Of a stretch of 64,000 nt of DNA, positions 1 to 11,175 are shown one piece after another. Origin of the DNA: Pelodera strongyloides. Lineage: Eukaryota > Nematoda > Chromadorea > Rhabditida > Rhabditidae. The position numbers and the translations under genes were made by a program. The number at the start of each line of letters is the position of its first letter. The stretch's first letter is position 1. The notes below the pieces were generated by a model. The model did not search any database, was not told where the DNA came from, and was given only the letters and a program-made list of their open reading frames with translations. The stretch lies in NCBI GenBank assembly GCA_036852015.1, contig JAANDG010000306.1, positions 106,420-170,419 of the forward strand. The letters run 5' to 3'.

Positions 1-813
1 TTCGGATAAAAGGATAAAAATAAAAGGGAAAGTTTGAGCTCTCATTGACCAGCGGGGGATCATTTTCGAAAGATTATCGTTATCCTTACAATGAATTGAA
101 CTCAATTCAAAGCGATATGGCTCGTGGTTTGTGAGCCATATGCTTGGCAATGGCGTTCCCATACCATATGCAAATGGTGCAAATATGCAATATGCAAATG
201 GTGGCCATTATGTGCTTTCATTGTCTGTGATTTAGCATAAACACAACTACGTACACCTGTGGAAAAGTGACATTGAAAAAAGAGGAGACATTTAATTGTT
301 TATTCGTTATTAATTACATGTACTTAGCTTGCTCTTCATCATATCATTTGAATTTGATGCACAGCTTGGTGTTATTTAGTTAATCAATAAGTAAATAATT
401 TTTTTTCCAACCCGCTACTACATCTACATTGAAAAATAAGAGCACCAAATAAAAAACCAAATTTTTTTGCAGTAAGTATTGTTGTTTGTGAAACGTTAAT
501 TTGAACAATTGCAACGAACTATATCCGCATCCTTCTTGCTATTTCCAATACAGGATTAAACACAATTTGCATATGATACATGGGAATGTAATTTTCCAGC
601 TTAGGTTTCAAAACCACTTGTCATACGCTTTAAAATAAAGCCTCCCCTTCTCCTTCTGTTACCACTTATACAGTAACCATTAGCAATAGTCAAGTTGTTT
701 TCCAGAAACTTTATCAGTTCGCATCGTGTAAAACAGAAAAGCGCGCAATTGGGGGAGGCGCTTCACGGGTCACGCGTAACGCGTAACCACAAAACGAAAT
801 CACCAAACTACCA
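1..813. other. No gene recognised
   Basis: AT-rich sequence upstream of the first small-peptide gene. I see no convincing coding exon, RNA gene or repeat on either strand. The last hundred bases lead into the TATA box of the gene at 918. Confidence 0.5.
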
Positions 814-820
814 TATAAAG
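814..820 (+). promoter_or_regulatory. TATA box of small-peptide gene 1
   Basis: TATAAAG lies about 100 bases before the ATG at 918. It is followed by two copies of a CTATCTACAGTAT-type element (near 867 and 888). Similar CTATCTAC elements follow the TATA box in the paralogue at 6158. Confidence 0.5.
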
Positions 821-917
821 CCAGCAAAATCGCGCTTGCCTACACTGCTGTGCACTATCTACAGTATCCGAGCCCACACTATCTACAGTATATCAGCTGA
901 AGTGCGATTTACTCAAG

Positions 918-1405
918 ATGAACTCGTTTATTCACATCTTATTCTTTCTAGCATTGATTATGTGCACACTTGTTGAAGTCTCGCAAGCACAGTGGGTTTT
1001 TTTATTTTTTATTTTTTATTTTTTATTTTTTATTTTTTTTTTCATTTTACTTGAATGAAAAATTACATCTTATGCGAAAACAAATGTCCAAGAAAGGAAT
1101 GCATAACAGCCTATCCAATAAAAATTCTTTTTACAAGAAACTTTCATGACTAGCGCTACCGTTATTCTAGCTTCTAGTTAACCCATTCGCTACCGTAAGC
1201 CTGAGCATTTCAGTGGCTTTCTGTAATGCGACTAATCAATGATACACCTTTAAATTGAATTAATAGTAATAAACCTTTGGGTGGATTACACTATCCACTA
1301 TCTAATAAATGATACACTTTTAGATGGAACAATCCCGGCTTCTTCTTATTCTGTGAAGGTAGAGCTTGTCAAAGCAGCCAAGGAAACACACAATGGGGCC
1401 GATAG
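918..1405 (+). CDS. Small secreted C-x-G-R-x-C peptide, copy 1 (2 exons)
   Basis: Exon 1 is 918-991 and exon 2 is 1324-1405, giving 51 aa. Exon 1 encodes a signal peptide starting MNSFIHILFFLALIMC and ending SQAQ. It stops after CA of a CAG glutamine codon (phase 2, donor GTGGGT), exactly as in the three paralogues downstream. Exon 2 follows a CTTTTAG acceptor. It begins with Trp and carries CEGRACQSS, matching CNGRGCQSG of the other copies, and ends at TAG 1403-1405. This is the most divergent copy: it lacks the YPYP stretch and the MAP(Q/A)GF motif. Probable role: a secreted, processed peptide with one disulfide loop (inference). No described family was recognised. Confidence 0.7.
997..1043 (+). 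repeat. (TATTTTT)n simple repeat
   Basis: Tandem runs of TATTTTT just inside the intron of the first small-peptide gene, immediately after its splice donor. Confidence 0.85.
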
Positions 1406-4338
1406 TTTGAATATTTGAACATTTGGATGTAGTACAAACTACAAACTATACTTGATACCCCTTTAAACCACTTGTTCAAATTTCGTGATACACCTTTAAA
1501 TCTCGCGATACACCTTTAAATCATTAGTTCTTGACGGAACCAAGATTTTTTCGATCAATATTTGTCTGACTTTATATTTATTTGATATCTTTCCTGTACA
1601 TTTTTTTTGTAGGAACCGATTGCACACTTCTCCGTGTTTTTTTTGTATCAATTCAATTTCGTCCCGTGAACACTGCGTCATATTCAATAAAAAGTTTGCA
1701 GTTTGCTGATTCAACTGTTTTATTTTTCTTTTCCGAAAGTTATTACTGTTATCGTGAGCATTACGGATTATTGTTACTTAGGAAATGGGTGAACTCATTT
1801 GGTGACGGTTCACTCTTTTTCGTGGGCCATCCCATTTGGTGTCCTTTTCGTGACCATGTGGTGACCAAGTATCGTCAACCGTATTCAATCGGTCACCAGA
1901 TGGTCACGAACCAGTCACGATCAAGGGCGATCCTTCCTGGCCCTAGCGCTAGCCCGAAGATGTCGAGCAATTTGAAATTTGTCACTCGTCGTCTACTCAG
2001 GAGCCTCTGAGGATCAAGACGTAAGCTTTCAGTGCTGTACTGTCAACAAAAGAAAAACAAAATTATCGCTCTCTTCAGTTACCTATAAATCAACAGTTTT
2101 AGGTTTTGCTCAATTACGTATCAATCAATCAAGGGCGCAATTTAATCGTAGCATTTCGAACCCATCAGCCAATAGCCAATCTTGGCAGGACCTCTTATTA
2201 TATTGTAATTGAGCAAGGCACAAAACTGCTTATTGTTTGAATTAAAATTATATATATTGTGTTATAATTACGGCATTGCGCTATGATCCTTGGAACTATT
2301 ACTTTTGGGAAATTGTTTTATTATACAGTCCATATCATAACAAAATAACGACTTTGAAATGACTGAGTTCTTTAGAAGTTAGAAGAACAGGCCCGTGATA
2401 AATCTCGATGAGAAAATGTTCATATCTCTATGCGCGCCAGCTCTTTTGTGAGCCAGGTTTAGTAACTGAATGCATGGAGTGTACGTACTCCACATAAAAT
2501 GAATGTTACACCGTTGGTGTATATTCCTATAAGTGCACATAAATCTCATTTAATTGTACATCGTCTTACCTATATAAATCAAAAACACGTCTACGAGCAC
2601 CGCTAATTTTAATTTCAAATATTTACCGATCACTATCTTATCTGTTTAAAAAGGGCAAAACGTCTTTTAAAATTTAGATAAGAAAATTGTAATATAAAAA
2701 TTGCGCGTAAATTGTAATATAAACTCGTTGTTGTTTTGAATGTACGTCTGGGAAATCGTTCGTAAAAGAAAATAACCATTCATATAGTTTATTGTCACGT
2801 ATATATCAGAATATCATACCTGATTCCGATGTTGATTTATAATTATCAATTATGTAAAGCAGTTATGTAATATATCCAAAATGAGGTTAACGGCCGTCAC
2901 TGAAATTCGCCTTTTTACTTCAATCATCCATGAAAAAGCGTTCTCCGAAAAATACCACGCCGGTCAATTATACTGAAAAATTAACCCAGAAAGAAATTCG
3001 GTTTCGTTCTAAAAATTATACAGTTGTCAACTTTGAGTAGCAGAACTTGGACTTACTTATCATTGGCAAACCTTGCGTTTAGAAAACACCCCATTGTGCA
3101 AAACAAACTCAACACAAGGGATTTGATAAATAAATATTGTAAAGGTGTTTTTCTAGGTATCTTTTATATTTATGAACTGTAATGGCGAAATTGAAGTGAC
3201 TGCGATCCTTTAAAGGACTGAACTCTAAAACCCTGGCATTAAAAGCTAGAACGCACAATATGACATATGATCCATAAAAAATGAAATTCATTTATCATTG
3301 TCTTATCCAATTAACAACGCTATCTATCATCAATATCTGACAAATTGGATTTAAAAAATGAAATTCATTTTATTTGTGTGGAAATTTGGTACTTTGCTAT
3401 AAGTGTACTTTGATGGTATTCCGTGGCGATCTCTATTTTTCATGAAATTGACGTTTTCTTAACGGATCGACTTGACGTATTTGGCCGAACGGAGATCAAA
3501 AAGTGGAACTAAATGAATCCATGTGTAAATAAATTTGCGAAAACGGTTTTCAATTCCGAAGCTTAAAAAAAAAAGTAACTGAATTTTCGAATTCTATAAT
3601 GGGAGGAATACGGTAGCTCATCGATGGCTCATCTCGGTAGGGTATGGTTTAGGTATTTGACGGACACTGGTTTTTTCGTGGGTCCTCATATTTGCCATTC
3701 GTGACCAACCGGGTTCATGATCATTTTTCGTGTTGCTCTGTATTCGGTTTCACATCAACTTTTTGCAGGGGCCATTGCGTAGGCACGGTAATAGCTAGTG
3801 CATGCAATTAAAGCATTCCCAAGTGTATTACGTTCCTTTCTCTGCCGGAACCTCACGGACACAGAAATTAGCATGGAATACATGTAAATACAGTTAGCTT
3901 CACAAATCACGTGCCATACCGCCTTAGGTATCGTAGTTGATGTATTGAACCAACATAAGAAGTTCAGGCACACCTTTTTCGGTTTTTATGACAGTTCTTC
4001 TTATCTCATCTTCTACTTTTCTTGTTCACTATTTAATTTTGATTTGGGATACTTGTACTGATAATCCGATTATCACTTGTAATTTGACAAATCATGTACG
4101 TAACTTTTTTTGATGGCCGTAATAAAGAGTGTGCTATTTATGAGACGCAGATAATTAGCAAAGGTCATTGTTTAGTGGTAAACAAAAAGTGCCCCAGACA
4201 TGCAAAGATACAAATATACTAGGCTATCTCGTGATCAATCTACTTAACTTAATGTTACAACTTAGCGGGCGCCGTATCTATAGTGGTAAGTGTTCTATGG
4301 TTCAACAAACTGTCTGTACCTTGATACTGTAGACGAAT
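1406..4338. other. Spacer with degenerate repeats; no gene seen
   Basis: No supportable exon on either strand. Around 1985-2030 there is a stretch (CTCGTCGTCTACTC, then GGATC and AAGACGTAAG) that also occurs just 3' of the paralogues at about 6647 and 9197, and near 11005. It looks like the conserved 3' flank of a duplicated gene unit. Between 1790 and 1930, and again near 3660-3740 and 9500-9600, there are related GGTCAC/GTGACC-rich pieces that look like remnants of an old repeat. Confidence 0.45.
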
Positions 4339-4866
4339 ATGTTCTCGTTTGTGAAACTCTCTATTCTGTTCTTTATTATTGCATGCCTAGCTACAAGGCT
4401 AGTTGAGGCATACCCATACCCTCAACCGTACCCACAGTAAGTTAATTGTTTATTTTTACCTTTCGATTCAAGATTTGGTAAGAATAATAAATCTAGTTTT
4501 AGTGTATGCAATTGTGGCTTCGTAGATTACGTCAGTTCCAGATGATAAATTGCTCGAAATCTTTAGACTAGGATTAGAATATATTTTGTATAGACTAGAA
4601 CTAGTGACAAGTGACAAGTATATATGCATTACCAGCAAGTTCTGCACTGCAACTCGATATCTTACAAAACTAGTTAGCCAGCCGTGTGAGTATACGCAGA
4701 GTACTTACCATTAGAGCGGTATACCTATCTCATGTATTAAGTGCAAAACATGTCCCATTATGTGCCGTCACTTCAAAAAATCTGTTCCAGATTCGGCTAC
4801 TACATGGCACCGGCCGGTTTCGGTATGTGCAACGGTCGCGGTTGCCAGAGCGGATGGTACGTATAG
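4339..4866 (+). CDS. Small secreted C-x-G-R-x-C peptide, copy 2 (2 exons)
   Basis: Exon 1 is 4339-4436 and exon 2 is 4791-4866, giving 57 aa. The signal peptide begins MFSFVKLSILFFIIAC and is followed by a proline/tyrosine segment, AYPYPQPYPQ. The intron is phase 2 (CA|GTAAGT ... TTCCAG|A), rebuilding a Gln codon. Exon 2 gives FGYYMAPAGFGMCNGRGCQS, then GWYV and stop. The mature peptide would be about 33 aa with two cysteines spaced C-x4-C. There is no obvious dibasic cleavage site, so the peptide may be used whole. An AATAAA signal is present at 5308-5313. The function is unknown; a defence peptide or a signalling peptide are both compatible with size and architecture. Confidence 0.8.
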
Positions 4867-6082
4867 ATGGCGCACTTTAGGCGCACTTGGATTTTTTCTA
4901 CCCCGAAAAATTGCCGCGCAAAGTGCAAATTGATGCTTTCAACGTGATCTGGAACTCTGATGATTTCATACAATTACAGAAAGTGTCAATCATTTAGTTA
5001 TCATTTAATGAACGTGCGTTCACTGGAAATTTTATCTTTCGTGCTTCTAATGGGGACCTTTTGGGGACAGTGATTTACCGTATCAGTTAGAATATATACG
5101 ACACATTAATTGCTTAAAAAACTTCCATACGTAATTAGTATTGAAGATAATTGCACCTACAATCTCTGTATTGAACGATGTATACACAATTGAGGGAACA
5201 ATCTGCAGTTATAACATTTGTTGGTTCACATTTTGATTTTTTCTCGCAATAATTTATTCGGTCTGTTCTATTTTCATATATTTTTTGTACAAATTGCTAT
5301 GAATGACAATAAAATGTGTTTATATCGTGTGAATGTTGTTTTTTCTGTTTATTTGTTAGTTTTTATTTGCTGAACATAAGCAGCTAAGGGCTTATTGTTA
5401 GATTCAAGTGTTTAGGTCTGCATGAACGTGGTGCATCCTATCAAAACCAGTGGTGTTGCTTTAAAGCGAAGCTATATTTGGCTTACGAACTGTTATCGAG
5501 CAAGATCAAGGCTATCAGTTGCCTTTTGAATACTTACTTTAGTTACTGTAATATGACTTGCGCCGCGAAACTTCGCGCTATTGCCGCGCGCAACAGTTTC
5601 GGCGGTAGTGCGGCTAAGGCGTGAAATCCATTTAGCACACCCATATCCGTGGCGCACCAAAGGCGAACCCCCGGTTGGCATGCTGCGCACCAGCGGCGCC
5701 CCTTTCAAAGAAGAGCGCCACATGCGCGCCAACACGAATCGTACCATTTTCGGCACCCCCCCCCCATGTTTTTTTGGGCGGGCTAGCGCAGAGTTCATCA
5801 GTATAGGACTCAATCCCCTTCGCAAAATTTTGGTTCCGTGTGTTCCATTGACACATTGATACAGAGTACATTCAATAAATTATTAACATCACGTACTTTG
5901 AGTGTTATCGCTTTTCTTTGGTAACAATACCACGAATTATATTATAAGGAAAAACATGTAGCAGACATAACGTAGAAAACATAACATAAGTACAGTGTTT
6001 CGTCAAAGTCATTTTATCACGAAGACAAACAATTTACAGTCATTATTTATTGTTGTTTATGATGGTCAAGAGTCAAGAGAGG
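4867..6082. other. Intergenic spacer with GC-rich block
   Basis: Holds the AATAAA of the preceding gene (5308-5313) and a GC-rich block at about 5560-5780 in which several frames stay open without coding character. From about 5860 to 5970 the sequence is clearly homologous to about 7600-7690 (shared AATAAATTATTAA, ATCACGTACT and ATACCACGAATTAT elements). This is the duplicated 5' flank of copies 3 and 4 of the peptide family. Confidence 0.5.
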
Positions 6083-6090
6083 TATATAAA
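6083..6090 (+). promoter_or_regulatory. TATA box of small-peptide gene 3
   Basis: TATATAAA sits 75 bases before the first ATG at 6158. Its paralogue has the same box 74 bases before its ATG. Confidence 0.65.
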
Positions 6091-6157
6091 CAAAAGAGCA
6101 ATAGTGTCTGGTATACAGTTTCTGTACTGTGCTATCTACTATCTACTGCTGTCAATT

Positions 6158-6586
6158 ATGATGTCGCTTGTCAAACTTATTATCGTCTTATTTTTGGTCA
6201 CGTTCCTAGTGATTTCATTAACAGAAGCCTTCCCGTATCCGTATCCTCAGTAAGTTGTTTATTATAGCTAAAGTGTCGGGCTCACGGAAAACAAGCTGTG
6301 CTGAATTTTGTGCTGAGAGAGGGGGGGTACTGGAACATTGCTGTGAAAACAGCCTATTTTCGTGGAGAAGTTGTGTGTGACTACAGTACATACCTATAGA
6401 AAAAAGGTTTCGCATTGGTGCACACACTGCATAAAGTTCATTATCGTCAAGGGTGATTATGCTTTGAATTAATATTTATCTAAACATATACATTTTAGAT
6501 GGGGCTATATGGCACCACAAGGATTCGGCATGTGCAACGGACGCGGTTGTCAAAGTGGTGTCAGCGGTTGGAACATGATGGTTTGA
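6158..6586 (+). CDS. Small secreted C-x-G-R-x-C peptide, copy 3 (2 exons)
   Basis: Exon 1 is 6158-6249 and exon 2 is 6499-6586, giving 59 aa. The start could be either of two adjacent ATGs (6158 or 6161). The signal peptide MMSLVKLIIVLFLVTF is followed by EAFPYPYPQ. The intron is phase 2 (CA|GTAAGT ... TTTTAG|A). Exon 2 encodes WGYMAPQGFGMCNGRGCQSG, then VSGWNMMV and TGA. An AATAAA lies at 6860-6865. Sequence, intron phase, TATA spacing and flanks all tie it to the copy at 7879. The two share about 100 bases of 5' flank and a 3' motif about 50-60 bases after the stop. Confidence 0.82.
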
Positions 6587-6694
6587 TCAACTCAATATTT
6601 TTATCAAGTCATAATTCATAAAGTACAATATTTGTCACCTGGAACTTGTCGTCCACTCTGCTCAGGATCTTTGCGGGACAGGTCGTAAGTTTTA

Positions 6695-6839
6695 TTAGAG
6701 CGGTATAACAGCCGGTGTTTGGAATATGAACGCTGTATTGCCATGTGGTGTATGATAATTTTACTCATTTCAATATAACATATGGGAATACAGCTGACCA
6801 AAATATTTTTCAAAAACCGGACGTTATAGCGCTTTAAAC
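6695..6839. mobile_element. Diverged copy of the CCGG-ended MITE family
   Basis: Left end TTAGAGCGGTATAACAGCCGG and right end CAAAAACCGG plus TATAGCGCTTTAA are approximate inverted repeats. They resemble the ends of the five better copies at 28.4, 34.8, 36.8, 39.9 and 51.3 kb. Confidence 0.45.
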
Positions 6840-6865
6840 ACTGCATTGAACCGCCCTTGAATAAA

Positions 6866-7600
6866 GGAGCACGCTCCAGCAGCAGTATAATTCTAATTGT
6901 AAGTCTAATAGCCAGAGTGGGAGTGGTTGCTGGGCACTGGACAGCCCTTTACCTTTAGGATTAGGATGTTTTATTTATTCATTTATTTTTTATCTAGTTA
7001 TTTGCACGCTCGTTCTATCATTTTTTATTCTTACTCATTATTCATCATCGCTATGGATTATTTGTAATTTATTTGTTATCATGTACATATTCATTCTTAT
7101 TATTTCACATCGTGTATCAGAATTTTTTTATTAGAATTTACAGTATTCCATGTGTATTTTTGCGGACTGCATTTTCTTTATTAATCTTTGTAAATTTTTT
7201 GCCTCAAGTAAATATTTTTATATTTTTATTGTCCTTGCGACGAGCACCAACTGCAGTTTTGAATTCACACTTCATTTACCGCACTTTATTCTTTATTCAA
7301 AACGCGAAACTTGGACGGTGCGCGGCGAAAAAACCCAAGTGCACCTAGTATATCTCGCTGCGCACCTCGTCCAGTCTTATCAAGACCCTTTCGCTCTGCG
7401 TACCCTTTCGCGAAAACTTGGCAAAGATAGGTCGAAGTCACCGAGCGCCCTTTTATCTGGTTCTGCATCATTTTGCTCATTTTCGTAAAATTGTCGCGAA
7501 TTTCGTCAGTGTGTTGATTACTGAATTGCTTTGTGCGCACTAAATTATTATAGTTATACTACACATGGAATAGTATTAGTATTCTCACTGATACACTGAT
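6866..7600. other. Spacer, no gene seen
   Basis: T-rich sequence followed by a mixed block near 7300-7480. No exon is supported. The sequence from about 7600 onward is the duplicated promoter flank of the next gene. Confidence 0.45.
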
Positions 7601-7804
7601 AGAGAGTACAGTCTATAAATTATTAATATCACGTACTGGAGTGTTATCGCATTTGGCAACTATACCACGAATTATGTTTACAAAGAAAAAAACTGTCCAA
7701 AGATAACCCAAGTCCAAGTACAATATTTCATCAAAGCTTTACGAGGTTAATTAATTATTACTGTGATCAATAGTTGTGTGATAGACCTGTGATAATGGGG
7801 GCAG

Positions 7805-7812
7805 TATATAAA
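7805..7812 (+). promoter_or_regulatory. TATA box of small-peptide gene 4
   Basis: TATATAAA lies 74 bases before the ATG at 7879, the same position as in the copy at 6158. Confidence 0.65.
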
Positions 7813-7878
7813 CAACTGAAAAAGTCACTGCCCTACAGTTTCTTCTATTGTACGATCTACCATTCACTACAGTTAAAT

Positions 7879-9150
7879 ATGCTGTCATTTGTCAAGTTTA
7901 CCATCGCCTTATTTGTGGCCATGCTCCTAGTGATTTCAATCACGGAAGCGTATCCTTACCCGTCTCCTTATCCTTATCCACAGTAAGCTATTTAAATGGT
8001 CAGGCACTAGGAAAATAAGTTATGCACGCGCCGAAATCAGAAGCACTGCGAGAGAAAACCGCATATTTTCGCGAGTTTCAATGTGAAATTGTGTATTCAT
8101 CATATACTTTGTTTGGTACGGATTCAACTGATTAAAGGGATCAGCTCACCTTAAATTGTGTATGTTTTTTTTGTTTCTTTATTTTCTATAAGGGATAATA
8201 AAAATTTGGAATAGAAAAAGTAGTGTTCAATTTCAATACTCACGAAGATATTGGGTGATAAAGTGGTGGATTGATCGGGCCGAAATGCAAAAAGGGCAAT
8301 TATCCTATACAAACAAGGCAGCGACTATATCACCCCATATCTTCGTGAATTGCCCTTTACGGTGCCTTGAAGGGAGACGCCTATTTGCCTTGAAGGCGTG
8401 CATTGGGAGACGCCTTATTGCAAAAAAATGGTTTGGAAAACGTATGGTGGAAAACTACGTTCCCATGTTTCAGATGCAAACTGTGCTACATTTTGTGGCC
8501 AAAATGCCTAGACAGGCACACAAATTTGCATACAATATATGGGAAAAAAAGACTTTCTTAATTTACCCGTCAGAATACATATAACGTTCGTATACCATGT
8601 ACCTATAACACATGAACCCGGATGATGCTAAAAATAGTATCCACGAAAACAAACAATTTCGTAATAAAATGTCTTATCATAATCACAACGATACGATAGC
8701 AGTTTACGTTAGTCCAACAGGTCAAAACACATTTACTCTTATGATACAGTGATTATGACGTAAATCTGTGGAAGATAAAAATATGTGGACAACAAATATT
8801 GTCAAATACTTTCTCACTATCCCGCTCTGTCTCTCTTTCTCTTTCTCGGTCACCAATGGCGAACAAATAGCGCAAGTGCGGAGCACACCGAAAGCACGTA
8901 GTGTTTTCGCCGCGAACATCTGCGAATCCAAGTGAGCTGCACAACCGGGTGTTGATGTGAATGTTTTCGCAGGTCAGAACCGAACTAGGGTTGCGTGTTT
9001 TCGAGACTAACGCGCTATCCATTGAGCCGCCCGTCCATAAATATCTTGACAATGCTATATTTTAGATATCTGGCACCACAAGGATTCGATGCGTTCTGCA
9101 ATGGACGTGGTTGTCAAAGTGGTCTGAGCGGTTGGAATATGATGATTTGA
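7879..9150 (+). CDS. Small secreted C-x-G-R-x-C peptide, copy 4 (2 exons, enlarged intron)
   Basis: Exon 1 is 7879-7982 and exon 2 is 9066-9150, giving 62 aa. The signal peptide MLSFVKFTIALFVAML is followed by EAYPYPSPYPYPQ. The phase-2 intron (CA|GTAAGC ... TTTTAG|A) is 1,083 bases, against about 250-350 in the other copies. It contains a hairpin element and a tRNA-like stretch, so it has probably grown by insertions. Exon 2 encodes YLAPQGFDAFCNGRGCQSG, then LSGWNMMI and TGA. An AATAAA is at 9425-9430. The conserved C-N-G-R-G-C-Q-S core is identical to copies 2 and 3, while the residues before it differ. Confidence 0.8.
8240..8348. repeat. Hairpin (fold-back) element in intron of copy 4
   Basis: Arm 8240-8260 (TCACGAAGATATTGGGTGAT and one more base) is matched by an inverted arm at 8328-8348 with a single mismatch. 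A second short inverted pair (GGGCAATT/AATTGCCC) overlaps the structure. Probably a small MITE. Confidence 0.65.
8962..9036 (-). other. tRNA-like sequence (possible SINE head or tRNA relic)
   Basis: Read on the minus strand it has an A-box-like TGGATAGCGCG and a B-box-like AGTTCGGTTCTGACC at tRNA spacing. The acceptor stem does not pair well, so a working tRNA is unlikely. Confidence 0.3.
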
Positions 9151-9649
9151 TCAAATATGTTTATCACGTCATGATTAATTCCTTAAAATATTTGTCATCT
9201 ACTCGGCTCAGGATCTCAGCAGAACAAGACATAAGTGTTGATTATTATTTTTGAACTGACGCTGAATATTTGTTAAATATAACTCACAGCAAAAATTCTA
9301 TGAGTCTAATTGAGAATTATAACGATCGCGCATTTTTATAAGCTATATTTTGCACGTATCCATCGGTTGTGCAACCTCTGTTATTATTGTATTTCTAATT
9401 TATTTGTTATACATATAAATATTCAAATAAAATTATTTAAAATACTGGATTTATGTGGACACTTGAACTTGAATAACAAAAACAAAACTTGAAAGGCCCA
9501 TTTGTGACGATTGGTTGTTGGTAATTTAGGAAAAACTTGGTCACGAGAAAGTCACAAAGTGTTCAGGTAACCGTCACCGAATGGTTTCTCCGCCGGTTAC
9601 CGTATTTTTTACTTAAATTACTTTGTGTAATATGCTCTTTGGAACTCTG

Positions 9650-10790
9650 AAAATTTGATACATCTTGGTTTCTTCGCGTTCCCGACGCGTAAATCACATC
9701 ATAAGACGTGTTTACGCAAAAAAAGCTGAAAGATCAAAAAGACTTTCTTACATTCTTACACATAATGATGTAGATGAATCAAGGAACCACTCAGTTATGC
9801 AATATTTATTGCGCGTTTGGCAGCGGCGTATATATACAAACGTTATCTCAAATTTTAATGATGTGTGGTTTGAAGCAATTGTAGTCGATGTTTTTCTTTC
9901 CCAACCAGTAAGATTTTGCCTAGTCTATTTTAAGCCAGCATCAGCCCTGGAAAATGTTGTTTCGTTATGTGACTATTTGCTCAGTTTATAGCTTTATGTA
10001 GTTGGAGATTTTAATTTGCCTTCAATTAATTGGTCAGAATATGTTGCTAGTGGTACAGGCCCTTCCCTATTTCTAGAATTTTGTCGTTCAGCTATGCGGA
10101 ACCTCAGTAAGTTTTTTTGGTTTCTCGGCCTTCATTTTAGTCAAAGCAATTGTTCATTCTCGGTTACTTGCTAGGTGGATGCCATACGCATCCCTCTTTA
10201 AAAAAAGGTTTCAAAAGGAGGTGTCCGTATACCCAGGCATATTGAAAATTTGCTCCAACAAAAAGAAAGGTTATTTCCTTTGTCAGAGCAAAATCCTGGT
10301 AACAAATAAAAGTATGAACTCGTTTGCACTTGGCTGAAAAAGGCTTCTGACAAATATTATAGCAATGTTGAACGAAAGATTATTGCCTCCGGGCAACTAA
10401 GTCAGTTGTATAGGTACATACGTTCCGGCACTTCACGTTCTTTTACGAGTAATCATACTGTAACCGACTTAGATAATAATGTTCACGTATCCTATCAAAA
10501 TAGATCAAATGCATTTGTTGTGTATTTTCAGTCAAACTTTATCAAAGATGACAATATTTCCCATGAAATAGATAGTCCAGTTTTAGCTAATATTGATTAA
10601 ATGAAGGCATATCAAGGCAAGACCTCACGGCCACGGGACCAAATTGAAAATAATCATCAGGTGGACATAAAAGGCTGATGTTTCTCACAAGCGCAAAATT
10701 GGCTAGAAGATCGTAAGATGATTGTCCGTGTTGGTAACGCTACTTCTAATGTCGTTGACTGTATAAGTGGTGTGAGTTTTAGGCCCTATA
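9650..10790 (+). pseudogene. Decayed CR1/jockey-like non-LTR retrotransposon fragment
   Basis: Several frames carry typical pieces in the right order. First comes an endonuclease region with VWFEAIVVDV and, after a stop, YVVGDFNLPSINWSEY at about 9990-10040 (the GDFN motif of AP-endonuclease-type LINEs). A spacer region follows, SQLYRYIRSGTSRSF near 10400. Then a reverse-transcriptase piece, NWLEDRKMIVRVGNATS followed by SGV, near 10690-10770. Stops and frameshifts break all of it, so it is dead. It lies between small-peptide copy 4 and the orphan second exon at 11093. Confidence 0.7.
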
Positions 10791-11092
10791 CTGTCTCGCT
10801 AATTGAAATATGGGTATTAAATTCGGATGAAAAATTTCTAAGCCGTCTGATAGAATAGATTTGCAAAGCAGAAATTTCAATTACCTTTGGCCCCTCATAA
10901 GTGTCAATCATTGCTACACGATTGATCTCGGTTTCATTATAACTGATGCAAGGAAACTCGCGGTTTTTGGCATAATTCTGCAAACCCCATAAGGGACTAT
11001 AGCATGTGAACTCGTCGTCTACTCTGCTCAGAGCCACAGATGAAAACGACATGTGCTTTGAACACTGTGAAATGATTTCTCATCATGTTTAG

Positions 11093-11175
11093 ATGGTTTT
11101 ATATGGCACCACAAGGCTTCGGAGGTTCATGTGGGTCGAGCTTGCCAGGGAAGTTGGCATGCCGTCATGTTATAG
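11093..11175 (+). pseudogene. Orphan second exon of the small-peptide family, frameshifted
   Basis: After an acceptor TTTAG|A the reading gives WFYMAPQGFGGSC, matching exon 2 of the paralogues. Two bases then appear to be missing, and the next frame continues GRACQGSW to a TAG at 11173-11175. No matching signal-peptide exon was found upstream; that interval is filled by the decayed LINE. Either a true pseudogene or an intact gene with an assembly indel and an unseen first exon. The former is more likely. Confidence 0.6.

Noticed and set aside
1582..2010. 142-codon plus-strand open frame
   Set aside because: Crosses GGTCAC-type repeat remnants, has no domain character and no splice logic. Likely chance.
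5493..5860. Overlapping open frames in the GC-rich block near 5.6 kb
   Set aside because: Open on both strands because of base composition. No splice sites, motifs or start context.
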